Of a stretch of 64,000 bases of DNA, positions 42,980-50,631 are shown piece by piece. A program made the position numbers and the translations under genes. A model generated the notes under the pieces. It was not told the origin of the DNA, made no database searches, and was given only the letters and a program-made list of their open reading frames with translations. Positions within the stretch are counted from its first letter, which is position 1; each line of letters opens with the position of its first letter. Source of the DNA: Streptomyces sp. ICC1 (GTDB taxonomy: Bacteria; Actinomycetota; Actinomycetes; Streptomycetales; Streptomycetaceae); NCBI RefSeq assembly GCF_003287935.1, contig NZ_CP030287.1, positions 2,322,267 to 2,386,266 of the forward strand, read 5' to 3'.

Positions 42980-43795
42980 ATGCCCGCCTCCCGTGTCGGC
43001 ACTCCCCGCAAGCTGCTGATGTGCCCGCCGAGCCACTTCGACGTGACGTACTCCATCAACCCGTGGATGGTGCCGGAGAAGCCGACCGACGGTCCCCTCG
43101 CCCTCCTGCAGTGGGAGCAGTTGCGTGATCTGTTCCGCGAACTGGGGCACACCGTGGAGATCATCGACCCGCTCCCCGGCCTGCCCGACATGGTGTTCGC
43201 CGCCAACGGCGCCACCGTGGTGGACGGCAAGGTCCTCGGCGCGCGCTTCCGCCACGCCGAGCGGACCGCCGAGGGGCCCGCCTACCTCCAGTGGTTCGTA
43301 CGGCAGGGCTACCGGGAGGTGCTGTGGCCGGAGCGCATCAACGAGGGCGAGGGCGACTACCTCACCGTGGGCCGGCGCATCCTGGCGGGCACCGGATTCC
43401 GCACGGACCCGGGTTCCCACGCCGAGGCCCAGGAGTTCTTCGGCCTTCCCGTGACCAGCCTGACCCTGGTGAACCCCCGTCACTACCACCTCGACACGGC
43501 GCTGGCAGTGCTCTCCGACACGGAGATCATGTACTACCCGGCGGCCTTCTCGACCGGCAGTCAGAAGGTCCTGCGCGAGATGTTCCCCGACGCGATCCTC
43601 GCCTCGGACGAGGACGCCGCCCTCTTCGGTCTCAACGCCTTCTCGGACGGACTCAACGTCCTGCTCCCCCAGGCCGCACAGGACCTGCAGGAGCAACTGC
43701 GCACCCGCGGCTTCAACCCGATCGGGGTGGACCTCACCGAGCTCCTCAAGGCGGGCGGCAGCGTGAAGTGCTGCACGCTGGAGCTGCGCGACTGA
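42980..43795 (+). CDS. Dimethylargininase/amidinotransferase-family hydrolase
   Basis: A 271-aa pentein-fold enzyme of the guanidino-modifying superfamily. Catalytic residues are visible: Asp in PDMVFAANGA, His in NPRHYHLDTAL and the nucleophile Cys in GGSVKCCTLEL. Homologues in Streptomyces usually sit beside ornithine aminotransferase, which is absent here. In this place it may feed ornithine/citrulline into the pathway or process a guanidino group. It has its own SD (AAAGGAAATC) 95 nt after ligase 3, so it is probably the last gene of the cluster. It could equally be a resident metabolic gene. Confidence 0.88.
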   Translation: MPASRVGTPRKLLMCPPSHFDVTYSINPWMVPEKPTDGPLALLQWEQLRDLFRELGHTVEIIDPLPGLPDMVFAANGATVVDGKVLGARFRHAERTAEGPAYLQWFVRQGYREVLWPERINEGEGDYLTVGRRILAGTGFRTDPGSHAEAQEFFGLPVTSLTLVNPRHYHLDTALAVLSDTEIMYYPAAFSTGSQKVLREMFPDAILASDEDAALFGLNAFSDGLNVLLPQAAQDLQEQLRTRGFNPIGVDLTELLKAGGSVKCCTLELRD

Positions 43796-43886
43796 CCTCC
43801 GCGCATGCGCCGGGGGCGGTGGAGCCTGCCCGGGTCCTCCTTCGCACGTCGGTCCGGGCGGGCCGCACCGTCATCGGCGGATCGGG

Positions 43887-44492
43887 TCAGCGGTAGGGGT
43901 TCCAGCGTCCGAGGCGGGCCATCAGTTTGCGTGCGGCGTCCTCATCGAGCCCGAGGGCGGTCGCGGCCTGTACGGCGTCGAGGTCGCCGGCGGTGCCGCG
44001 GGCGGCCCAGTAGCCGACCCGCTCGGCGGTCACCTCAAGGCGGCGGGCCGCCCGTACGGCCGCGACCGGGGAGGTTCTGGTCAGCTTGTCGATCTCCTGC
44101 TCAAGCTGTTCCAGCAGGGTGGTGACGGTGTCGGGCAAGGGGACGGTCGTCGCCTCGACCTGGACGGTGTGCCCGTCCCAGTCCTGTTCGCAGGCGTCCG
44201 CCTGCTCGTCCCCGCCCTCCACCAGGTCCTGCCCGGCGACCGCCTCCCAGTCCAGACGGTGCTCGGGACCGGACCAACCGCACGAGCAGACGGCGCGCAG
44301 GGCCGCCGCGCGCGGTACGCGGTCGCTGTGTCCGTCGTAGACGTTCCACTGCGAGACGGCTTCTCCTCCCCCGCCGGAGGCGCTGTCGAAGTACACGGGG
44401 CCCGGGACCGTGCCGTCGGCCAGGAGCACCCCCACCGCGCCGGCATGGGATGAGCCGAACTCCTCCGTCGTCCACGTCTCACGCCTGGCCAC
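43887..44492 (-). CDS. Conserved hypothetical protein
   Basis: A 201-aa protein starting at GTG behind a strong SD (GAGGAGGGGG). The N-terminal half is acidic with one CSCGW motif. The C-terminal half is helical (LLEQLEQEIDKLTRTSPVAAVRAARRLEV, then ALGLDEDAARKLMARLGRW). It is known only as a family of Streptomyces hypotheticals; function unknown. Monocistronic. Confidence 0.75.
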   Translation of the reverse strand: MARRETWTTEEFGSSHAGAVGVLLADGTVPGPVYFDSASGGGGEAVSQWNVYDGHSDRVPRAAALRAVCSCGWSGPEHRLDWEAVAGQDLVEGGDEQADACEQDWDGHTVQVEATTVPLPDTVTTLLEQLEQEIDKLTRTSPVAAVRAARRLEVTAERVGYWAARGTAGDLDAVQAATALGLDEDAARKLMARLGRWNPYR

Positions 44493-44704
44493 AACGCCCC
44501 CTCCTCGCGCCGCCCGCTTTCAGGCCGCCGGTTGTCCGGGCCGCCCGGGACAAGACGATGCCGCAGCCGGGCAGCCGGGCAGCCGGTTTTCACGAAAGTG
44601 TGCGGGGGACTTCAGCCACTCCGCTCCGCGCCGCCCCGGATCTCATGGGGCCGCACCGGACGGAGCACGGGCTGCCGCCCAGGGGCATGAGGGCTCCGCG
44701 GCCG

Positions 44705-45136
44705 TCAGCGTTCCGACAGCTCCGAGGGTGCTTCTTGGATCATCCAGCCGTTGCCGTCCGGGTCGGTGAAGGTCAGGAAGGAGTTCCAGGTGTCACCCTT
44801 GCCGTCCGCCCAGCCGTTCTCGCCGATGTGGCGTACCGGGGACACGTCCACCCCGCGTACCACCAGCTCTTCTCTCGCCGCCTCGATGTCGGTGACGCAG
44901 AGTTGCAGGCCTTGCAGCGTGCCCGGTGCCATCTGACGCGTACCGGGCGCCGGGGGCATCCCGTGCTCCAGCGCGATCGAACAGCGTGAGCCGGGCGGGG
45001 TCAGTTGGATGATGCGGATGCCGGGTGCGACCTCGCTGTCAAGGTCGACCGTGAAACCGACCTTGTCGGCGTAGAACTCCTTCGCCCGGTCCATGTCGGT
45101 GACGGGGACCGGAACCACTTCGAGCGTCCAGTTCAT
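44705..45136 (-). CDS. VOC family protein
   Basis: A 143-aa VOC/glyoxalase-fold protein with paired modules (VPVTDMDRAKEFYADKVGF; VTDIEAAREELVVRGV), ending FTDPDGNGWMIQEAP. SD GAGGAG precedes the ATG. Single gene, divergent from a hypothetical gene across a region containing a long inverted repeat. Substrate unknown. Confidence 0.88.
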   Translation of the reverse strand: MNWTLEVVPVPVTDMDRAKEFYADKVGFTVDLDSEVAPGIRIIQLTPPGSRCSIALEHGMPPAPGTRQMAPGTLQGLQLCVTDIEAAREELVVRGVDVSPVRHIGENGWADGKGDTWNSFLTFTDPDGNGWMIQEAPSELSER

Positions 45137-45226
45137 GAAGGGTCTCCTCGGAACACGAACGGTGTAGGGAAGGTCCACCGTCGCCCACGGGCTGCCCACA
45201 TGCCAGCCGAAACGCGGCATGCGACA

Positions 45227-45283
45227 AAGAAACAGGCCCCCACACCGGCCATCAGCGGCCGGACCAGGCGCGGCCTGTTTCTT
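45227..45283. repeat. Nested inverted repeat in a divergent intergenic region
   Basis: Outer arms AAGAAACAGGCC (45227-45238) and GGCCTGTTTCTT (45272-45283) are perfect 12-bp complements; an inner CCGGCC/GGCCGG stem nests inside. It lies between two divergent starts, where a terminator would not be expected. It may be an attenuator or 5'-UTR element of the rightward gene, an operator, or a small insertion. Confidence 0.6.
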
Positions 45284-45358
45284 CGGGTCCGGTTTGGTGG
45301 TCGGGGGGATAGGCGATCGGGTCGCTTGCTCTTGGCCCGGGCCCTTCATGATCGTGTC

Positions 45359-45946
45359 ATGGGTGATTGCGGAACCTTCAGCGAGTCCACGTGGCACGGC
45401 GGCTTCTACGAGCTGGCGATCGAGGTGGGCCCCCGTGACGACGCGCGGCTTCAGCGGGCCTTGACGGCGGTGTGGTCCGCGGCGGGCGTCGAGGGGTGCT
45501 TCGGCGATGTGCGGCGCGCGCCCGGGGAGCAGGAGTCCGTGGGCTGCACGGTCGAGTCGCTGACGGAGTTCGGGCACGTGCTGGGGCAGGTCCGGCTGCC
45601 GACCGGGCACACCGTGGCCTGCGGCGCCATGACCATCCGAGAGGAAGGCGACGACCCCGTCGACTGGCTGGACTTCTACCTCCCCATCGGGGCCCTGGAC
45701 GAGGCGGGCCTCGACATCGAGCGTCCGCGGTCCTACCGTTCCCCGGTCCTGGACGACTGGCTCGCCACCATCGGAGCCGAGGTCTTCCGCGCCGTCGACT
45801 TCCACGCGGGGTTCATCGGATTCGAGACGTCCGGGTGCAGCGATGCCGCGACGCTGGGAGGCGAACTCCCGGAATCCCGCGGGATCGGTTACCTCCTCCC
45901 GGTCGCGGGCGAACTGCGGTACGGCCCCGCCAACGACGACTCCTGA
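45359..45946 (+). CDS. Hypothetical protein
   Basis: A 195-aa protein starting MGDCGTFSESTWHGGFYELAIEVG. Mixed alpha/beta composition with conserved-looking aromatic and acidic stretches (DPVDWLDFYLPIGAL, VDFHAGFIGFETSG). No motif recognised. The GTG of the kinase fragment begins 9 nt after its stop, suggesting they were once co-transcribed. Confidence 0.7.
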   Translation: MGDCGTFSESTWHGGFYELAIEVGPRDDARLQRALTAVWSAAGVEGCFGDVRRAPGEQESVGCTVESLTEFGHVLGQVRLPTGHTVACGAMTIREEGDDPVDWLDFYLPIGALDEAGLDIERPRSYRSPVLDDWLATIGAEVFRAVDFHAGFIGFETSGCSDAATLGGELPESRGIGYLLPVAGELRYGPANDDS

Positions 45947-45955
45947 CCAGGCTGT

Positions 45956-46276
45956 GTGGGGAGCGGGCGGCGCCGGCTGGTCGGCGAGGTCGTCGACGGC
46001 CGGTACGAGGTGCTGCGGACGTGCGAGCACGGCGGGATGGGCCTGGTCCACCGGATGCGCCACCTGCGGTGGGGTACCGATCTCGCGGTCAAGTCACCGC
46101 GCTCCGAGCTGCTTTCGGTCTCCGGTTTCCTGAACCGGTTCGTCGCCGAGGCCGAGACCAGGGTGTCGCTCGGGCTGGCCGTACCCGTCCGGCGCCGCGA
46201 CCCGACGTCCCGCGCGGGCTCGCGGAGCTGCTCGACCTCTACGGACGAGCTGGTTTCCACCTGCTGCGGAAGATGA
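45956..46276 (+). pseudogene. Serine/threonine kinase N-terminal fragment
   Basis: The frame from GTG 45956 encodes VDGRYEVLRTCEHGGMGLVHRMRH (glycine loop) and DLAVKSPRSELL with the catalytic Lys, up to the alphaC region FVAEAETRVSLGL. Kinase similarity then stops and the frame ends at 46276. A neighbouring frame reads LAELLDLYGRAGFHLLRKM, perhaps the 3' end of a different gene. The catalytic loop (HRD) and DFG motif are missing, so this cannot be an active kinase. Confidence 0.65.
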
Positions 46277-46383
46277 TCCTGCTGCAGTAGCCCCCTGAAC
46301 TGCGCGGACGACGCTCGTTGAGCACGATCTACCCTCCGTAAATCACTCTGGCTCCGAGCAAGCGCCGTGCAAGGATCTCGCCC

Positions 46384-47163
46384 ATGATGGCCAAGCCCAC
46401 TCTGACGGAACACCGCTCTCCATGGGTCGTGTTCACCTCCTCAGCCGACCCGTGGTTGGCGTCGGAAACGGCCGCGCTCGTGCACCGAAACGGTCTGGTC
46501 CTGCGGCTGGACGGCCGGGAGATGCGGGATCCCGCGTCCGTCTTCCGCACCTTCGCCCGGGAGCTGTCGTTCCTCGGCTACTTCGGCCACAACTGGGACG
46601 CGCTCGTGGACTGCCTCCACGACTGGCACGGCCCCGGACACGGCAACCAGGACCTCGCGATCCTGATCGAGCACGCGGACGACCTGCTGAAGTCGGACTT
46701 CCTCGGGCTGTTCGTATCGGTCCTCGCCCAGGCAGCCTGGAACTCCAACCTCCGTCTGGACGGCGACGGCGTGCTCGATGAGTGGCGGCAGCGTATAGCC
46801 CAGCACTTCGTCTTCCTCTTGGACCACACCACACCCGCTGCCTTCACGGAGAAGGCGGCCCGGGGCATGGACGTGGCGGTGGCGCTCTCGGATGGCCGCC
46901 TGCTCGCCACCCTGACCGACGTGGACTGGCCCGGTGGAGATCCCGCGTCCGCCCCCTGGACGGCCGGCCCGCTCTCCTTCGCGGACGAGGAGATCCTCAG
47001 CGGCATGACCATCAAGGGCATCCAGCTGTTCCGAGACCGCCTCGGCTGCTCGATCCACGAGGCCCTGGACATCCTCCAGTCCCGCTCTGAGCTCCTGCAC
47101 CGCGACCATTCGGACGGCTACCTGATGGGCCGCGCCAGCCAAGCGACCGGGTTCGCTGAGTAG
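46384..47163 (+). CDS. Barstar-like protein with C-terminal extension
   Basis: A 259-aa protein. Residues ~25-120 match the barstar fold (LRLDGREMRDPASVFRTFARELSFLGYFGHNWDALVDCLHDW). Residues ~200-250 form a separate helical unit (FADEEILSGMTIKGIQLFRDRLGCSIHEALDILQ). Barstar inhibits ribonuclease barnase, and such domains often serve as immunity proteins to polymorphic toxins. No toxin gene is adjacent. SD AAGGA precedes ATG 46384. Confidence 0.75.
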   Translation: MMAKPTLTEHRSPWVVFTSSADPWLASETAALVHRNGLVLRLDGREMRDPASVFRTFARELSFLGYFGHNWDALVDCLHDWHGPGHGNQDLAILIEHADDLLKSDFLGLFVSVLAQAAWNSNLRLDGDGVLDEWRQRIAQHFVFLLDHTTPAAFTEKAARGMDVAVALSDGRLLATLTDVDWPGGDPASAPWTAGPLSFADEEILSGMTIKGIQLFRDRLGCSIHEALDILQSRSELLHRDHSDGYLMGRASQATGFAE

Positions 47164-47212
47164 ATGACTCGATCAGACAACCACGCCGGCCACCTCTGCC
47201 CCTTCGCAGCAG

Positions 47213-47938
47213 CTACCGGAGCACCGGGCAGTTGGCGGCCTCGTACTCATCCGCGATGGTGAAGACGCTGGCGCATCTCGGACACTCCGCCCTGCCGAAA
47301 AGATGGGAGATTCCCTCCGCGAGGACAGCTTCCCCATCGCGGACGGCCATCTCGTGCATCCACCGGCCGACGCCCGAAAGCTTCTCGATGGATGCCGGTC
47401 GGAGGTCACGCAGGTCCACGTCGCCCCGGTTCCAGTCGCGGATCGCCGAGTAGCGCCCGTAGTCGCCGATGGCGACGGTCACCTGCGTGGCGCAGTGAGG
47501 ACACGGCAGGTCGTAGAAGTCGTCCGCGAAGTCCCCCAGGACGTTGGCCCAGTGGTACTGCTCCCGGACCGCGAGCAGTGCACGGAATGTCACCAAGTAG
47601 TCGGCCGGACGGGACTGCAGGTGCCGGTCCAGGAGGATGCCGAACTCGGCGATCGAATCGACGCTGCCAACCAGCAGGTCGTCACCGCCGTGGCGTCCTG
47701 CCGCGCGCTCCATGATTTCTCCGGCCAGGTGCCGTGCCTCCGTACTCCTCGCCGCGAGACGCACCAGACGGGGCAGGGCGGCGATGCCGGCGAGCGACAC
47801 CAGGTCGCGCTCCAGGATCAGCCGGTGTCCCAACTCCGTCCACGCCTCGCCGCCGTCCCCACGCTCCACACGATCCAGAAGCTCGGGGACTCGGTCCACG
47901 TCAGAGTGCCAGTCGTACATCTGCGCCCAGTTCACCAC
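47213..47938 (-). CDS. Hypothetical protein with CxxC zinc-binding pairs
   Basis: A 241-aa protein. The N-terminal half is helical (VPELLDRVERGDGGEAWTELGHRL). Two CxxC pairs, CPHC and CPRC (the latter near the C terminus), could bind zinc; a further cysteine is in NCPVLR. No named family recognised. It resembles Streptomyces hypotheticals found near SUKH/barstar-type immunity genes, which fits the adjacent barstar-like gene (convergent). Start GTG 47938. Confidence 0.72.
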   Translation of the reverse strand: MVNWAQMYDWHSDVDRVPELLDRVERGDGGEAWTELGHRLILERDLVSLAGIAALPRLVRLAARSTEARHLAGEIMERAAGRHGGDDLLVGSVDSIAEFGILLDRHLQSRPADYLVTFRALLAVREQYHWANVLGDFADDFYDLPCPHCATQVTVAIGDYGRYSAIRDWNRGDVDLRDLRPASIEKLSGVGRWMHEMAVRDGEAVLAEGISHLFGRAECPRCASVFTIADEYEAANCPVLR

Positions 47939-48028
47939 CCAGACATTGAACCTCAGGCCCGACCTGGCCCCGGCCGCCCCGGTCGCTGTGCCGAGCCGGT
48001 TCGCCGGACGGCCGTGCAGGGGACGCGC

Positions 48029-48937
48029 TCAGCCGGTGGGCAGGGCGTGGCCGGCCAGGACCAGGAGTGCGGCGTCGGCTCCGGCCAGGGCCAGGATGAT
48101 CAGGAAGGGCATCCGGCCGCGTGCGAGGGCGGGCGGTGCGGCCAGTGCCGCCAGGCACAGGACCAGTGTCACGCCGAGCAGCACCCGGCCGGCGAGCGGC
48201 ACCGGGCCGGCCGGGCCGAGGGTCACCACCGCGCAGGAGGCGAAGGCGAGGCAGGCGGCCAGCGCGATGGATGCGCGTCGCCCCAGTCTCTGTGGGAGTC
48301 CCAGCACACCGCCCGCGATGTCCTCGTCGATGTCGGGCAGGGCGTTGGCGAAGTGGGCGGCGGTCCCCAGCAGGGCCGCCGCGGCGGTGAGCCACATCGG
48401 CGGCCAGTCAGCCGCTGGCGAGGCCAGGGTCAGGAAGGCGGGAAGCAGTCCGAAGGCGACGGTGTACGGCAGCCAGGAGGCGGGGGTGTGCTTCAGCCAC
48501 AGGTTGTAGGCCCAGGCCGCGGCGACACAGCCGATGTGGACCCAGCCGGCCCGTGCGCCGCATGCCAGCGAGAGCGGGACGCAGGCGAGCAGGGCCGTAC
48601 ACGAGGCCGCGGCCACTGCGCCGGGCCGTACCTCCCCCGCGGCGAGCGGCTTGTCGCGGCGGCCGGCCGCCGCGTCGCGGCGCATGTCCAGGCGGTCGTT
48701 GCACCAGCCGATCGACAGCTGGCCCGCGGCGACCGCGGCCGCCGCCGTGGTCCCGGCGGCGGGTCCGAGCCCGACGGCGGCCGCCAAGAGGGCCGTGAGG
48801 AGGGTGACGGCGGCGGCAGGCACAGGGTGACTGGCCTTCAGGAGCCCCAGGAGGCTCGCGGGGGCGAGCCGCCGGGCCGTCGTCGAGCCTGCGTGCGCGG
48901 TCGGCGCGGCGGTTCCTTCGTCGGTGGTGGCGGGCAC
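48029..48937 (-). CDS. UbiA-family prenyltransferase
   Basis: A 302-aa polytopic membrane protein of the UbiA superfamily. The first Asp-rich motif is NDRLDMRRD and the second is DIDEDIAGG, with about eight to nine hydrophobic helices. It transfers a polyprenyl group to an aromatic or sugar acceptor at the membrane. It is divergent from, and only 79 nt from, a type III PKS gene, so a prenylated phenolic lipid or quinone is a plausible product. No DNA motif tells the prenyl length. Confidence 0.9.
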   Translation of the reverse strand: MPATTDEGTAAPTAHAGSTTARRLAPASLLGLLKASHPVPAAAVTLLTALLAAAVGLGPAAGTTAAAAVAAGQLSIGWCNDRLDMRRDAAAGRRDKPLAAGEVRPGAVAAASCTALLACVPLSLACGARAGWVHIGCVAAAWAYNLWLKHTPASWLPYTVAFGLLPAFLTLASPAADWPPMWLTAAAALLGTAAHFANALPDIDEDIAGGVLGLPQRLGRRASIALAACLAFASCAVVTLGPAGPVPLAGRVLLGVTLVLCLAALAAPPALARGRMPFLIILALAGADAALLVLAGHALPTG

Positions 48938-49016
48938 CGCACCACGCTATGCGTCCGGCGCGCCCGTGGCGGCCGTGTTCAGCGTGCCGACGCCCCGCTG
49001 TCCCTATGTTGGAGCA

Positions 49017-50087
49017 ATGACACGGGTCCTCGCGGTGAGCACGGCGTTCCCGCCACACCGCTACACGCAGCAGGAGATCACCGACGTCCTCGCTTCTTGT
49101 CTGCCGGCCGGGGCCGACGGCGCGCTCCTGCGCCGGCTGCACGGCGCGGCCCAGGTGAAGACGCGTCACCTCGCCCTCCCTCTGGACCGGTACCGGGAAC
49201 TCAACGGCTTCGGCGACACCAACCGTCTGTTCGTCGAACTCGGCGTCGCCCTGGGTGCCGAAGCGGTCGAGCGGGCACTCGACGAGGCGGGGGTGCGGGC
49301 CGAGGAGATCGACCTGGTCGTCTCGACGACCGTGACGGGCATCGCGGCGCCCTCCCTGGAGGCCCGGCTGGCCGCGCAGGTCGGCCTGCGGCCCGACATC
49401 AAGCGGGTACCGATGTTCGGGCTCGGCTGCTCCGCCGGTGCGGCGGGGCTGGCCCGGGTCCACGACTTCCTCACCGGCCGGCCGGGCTCTACGGCGCTCC
49501 TGCTGTCGACCGAACTGTGCTCGCTCACCTTGCAGCCCGCGGACACCTCGATGGCGAATCTGGTGGCGGGAAGCCTGTTCGGGGACGGGGCCGCCGCGCT
49601 GGTGGCGGTCGGCGACGACCTCAGTTCCGCGACGGCGCGGGGGGCCGGCCCGTCCGGGCCGGTGGTCACGGCCACGCGCAGCCGCCTGTACCCGGGGACC
49701 GCACACCTGCTGGGCTGGGACGTCGGCGACTGGGGCTTCCGCATGGTGCTCGGCCGGGAGGTTCCCGAACTCGTCAGGCTGCACGTGGCGGAGGAGATCG
49801 AGTCCTTCCTCGCCGCTCACGACCTCAAGCCCCGGGACGTCACCGCCTGGATCTGCCATCCCGGCGGCCCGAAAATCCTGGACGTGCTCGCCGACGAGCT
49901 CGGCTTGCCGGACTCCGCCCTGGCACCCTCCCGCCGCGCGCTGGCCGCCACGGGAAACCTGTCCTCCGCCTCGGTGCTGCAGATCCTGCGCGACACCGGC
50001 GCCGCGGCGCCGCCGCCGGGATCGACCGGCCTGATGATCGCCTTCGGTCCGGGATTCTCCTCCGAACTCGTACTGCTGGGCTGGTGA
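49017..50087 (+). CDS. Type III polyketide synthase
   Basis: A 356-aa chalcone/stilbene-synthase-fold enzyme. The catalytic triad is Cys138 (FGLGCSAGA), His281 (ICHPGGPK) and Asn314 (ATGNLSSAS). The N-terminus MTRVLAVSTAFPPHRYTQQEI resembles the alkylresorcinol-type (SrsA-like) synthases of Streptomyces. Start 49017 follows GGAG. It is followed by an ICMT-like methyltransferase and an FAD monooxygenase, the usual tailoring set (methylation, hydroxylation) for phenolic lipids. Confidence 0.92.
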   Translation: MTRVLAVSTAFPPHRYTQQEITDVLASCLPAGADGALLRRLHGAAQVKTRHLALPLDRYRELNGFGDTNRLFVELGVALGAEAVERALDEAGVRAEEIDLVVSTTVTGIAAPSLEARLAAQVGLRPDIKRVPMFGLGCSAGAAGLARVHDFLTGRPGSTALLLSTELCSLTLQPADTSMANLVAGSLFGDGAAALVAVGDDLSSATARGAGPSGPVVTATRSRLYPGTAHLLGWDVGDWGFRMVLGREVPELVRLHVAEEIESFLAAHDLKPRDVTAWICHPGGPKILDVLADELGLPDSALAPSRRALAATGNLSSASVLQILRDTGAAAPPPGSTGLMIAFGPGFSSELVLLGW

Positions 50088-50094
50088 CCGCGCC

Positions 50095-50631
50095 ATGACC
50101 CCGTACACCGTGCTGATCCTGCTGGTCGTCGCCGAACGGTTGGCTGAACTCCTGGTGGCGCGCCGCAACGGTGCCTGGAGCCGGGCCCGGGGCGGCCTCG
50201 AACACGGGGCCGGGCACTACCCGGCGATGGTTGCCCTGCACGCGGCCCTGCTGCTCGGCTGCCTCGTGGAGCCCTGGGCTGCCGACCGGCCCTTCCTGCC
50301 CCTGCTCGGCTGGCCCGCCCTGGTCCTGGTGCTGGCCGCCCAGGGCCTGCGGTGGTGGTGCATCAGCGCCCTCGGCCCCCGATGGAACACCCGCGTGCTG
50401 ATCGTCCCCGGCCTCGCACTGATCACCCGCGGCCCCTACCGGTACCTGCGTCACCCCAACTACCTGGCGGTCGCCGTCGAGGGCATGGCCCTTCCCCTGG
50501 TGCACACCGCCTGGGTGACCGCCCTGGGCTTCTCGCTGCTGAACGCCGCCCTGCTGGCCGTACGCATCCGCTGCGAGGACGACGCGCTGGCGACCGCGCG
50601 CCCCCTCCCCGCCCCCGGCGCGGTCACGTGA
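50095..50631 (+). CDS. Isoprenylcysteine carboxyl methyltransferase-family protein
   Basis: A 178-aa integral membrane methyltransferase with four to five hydrophobic segments and the family signature GPYRYLRHPNYLAVAVE. It lies 7 nt after the PKS stop and overlaps the FAD gene by 4 nt (GTGA). In Streptomyces type III PKS operons this protein O-methylates the resorcinol product. Confidence 0.9.
   Translation: MTPYTVLILLVVAERLAELLVARRNGAWSRARGGLEHGAGHYPAMVALHAALLLGCLVEPWAADRPFLPLLGWPALVLVLAAQGLRWWCISALGPRWNTRVLIVPGLALITRGPYRYLRHPNYLAVAVEGMALPLVHTAWVTALGFSLLNAALLAVRIRCEDDALATARPLPAPGAVT

Noticed and set aside
43796..43886. Possible terminator after the dimethylargininase-like gene
   Set aside because: No stem longer than about 6 bp was found.
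47303..50098. Long plus-strand open frame overlapping three genes
   Set aside because: Arg/Gly/Pro-rich composition typical of a third-position GC shadow; it runs through the UbiA and PKS genes in other frames.
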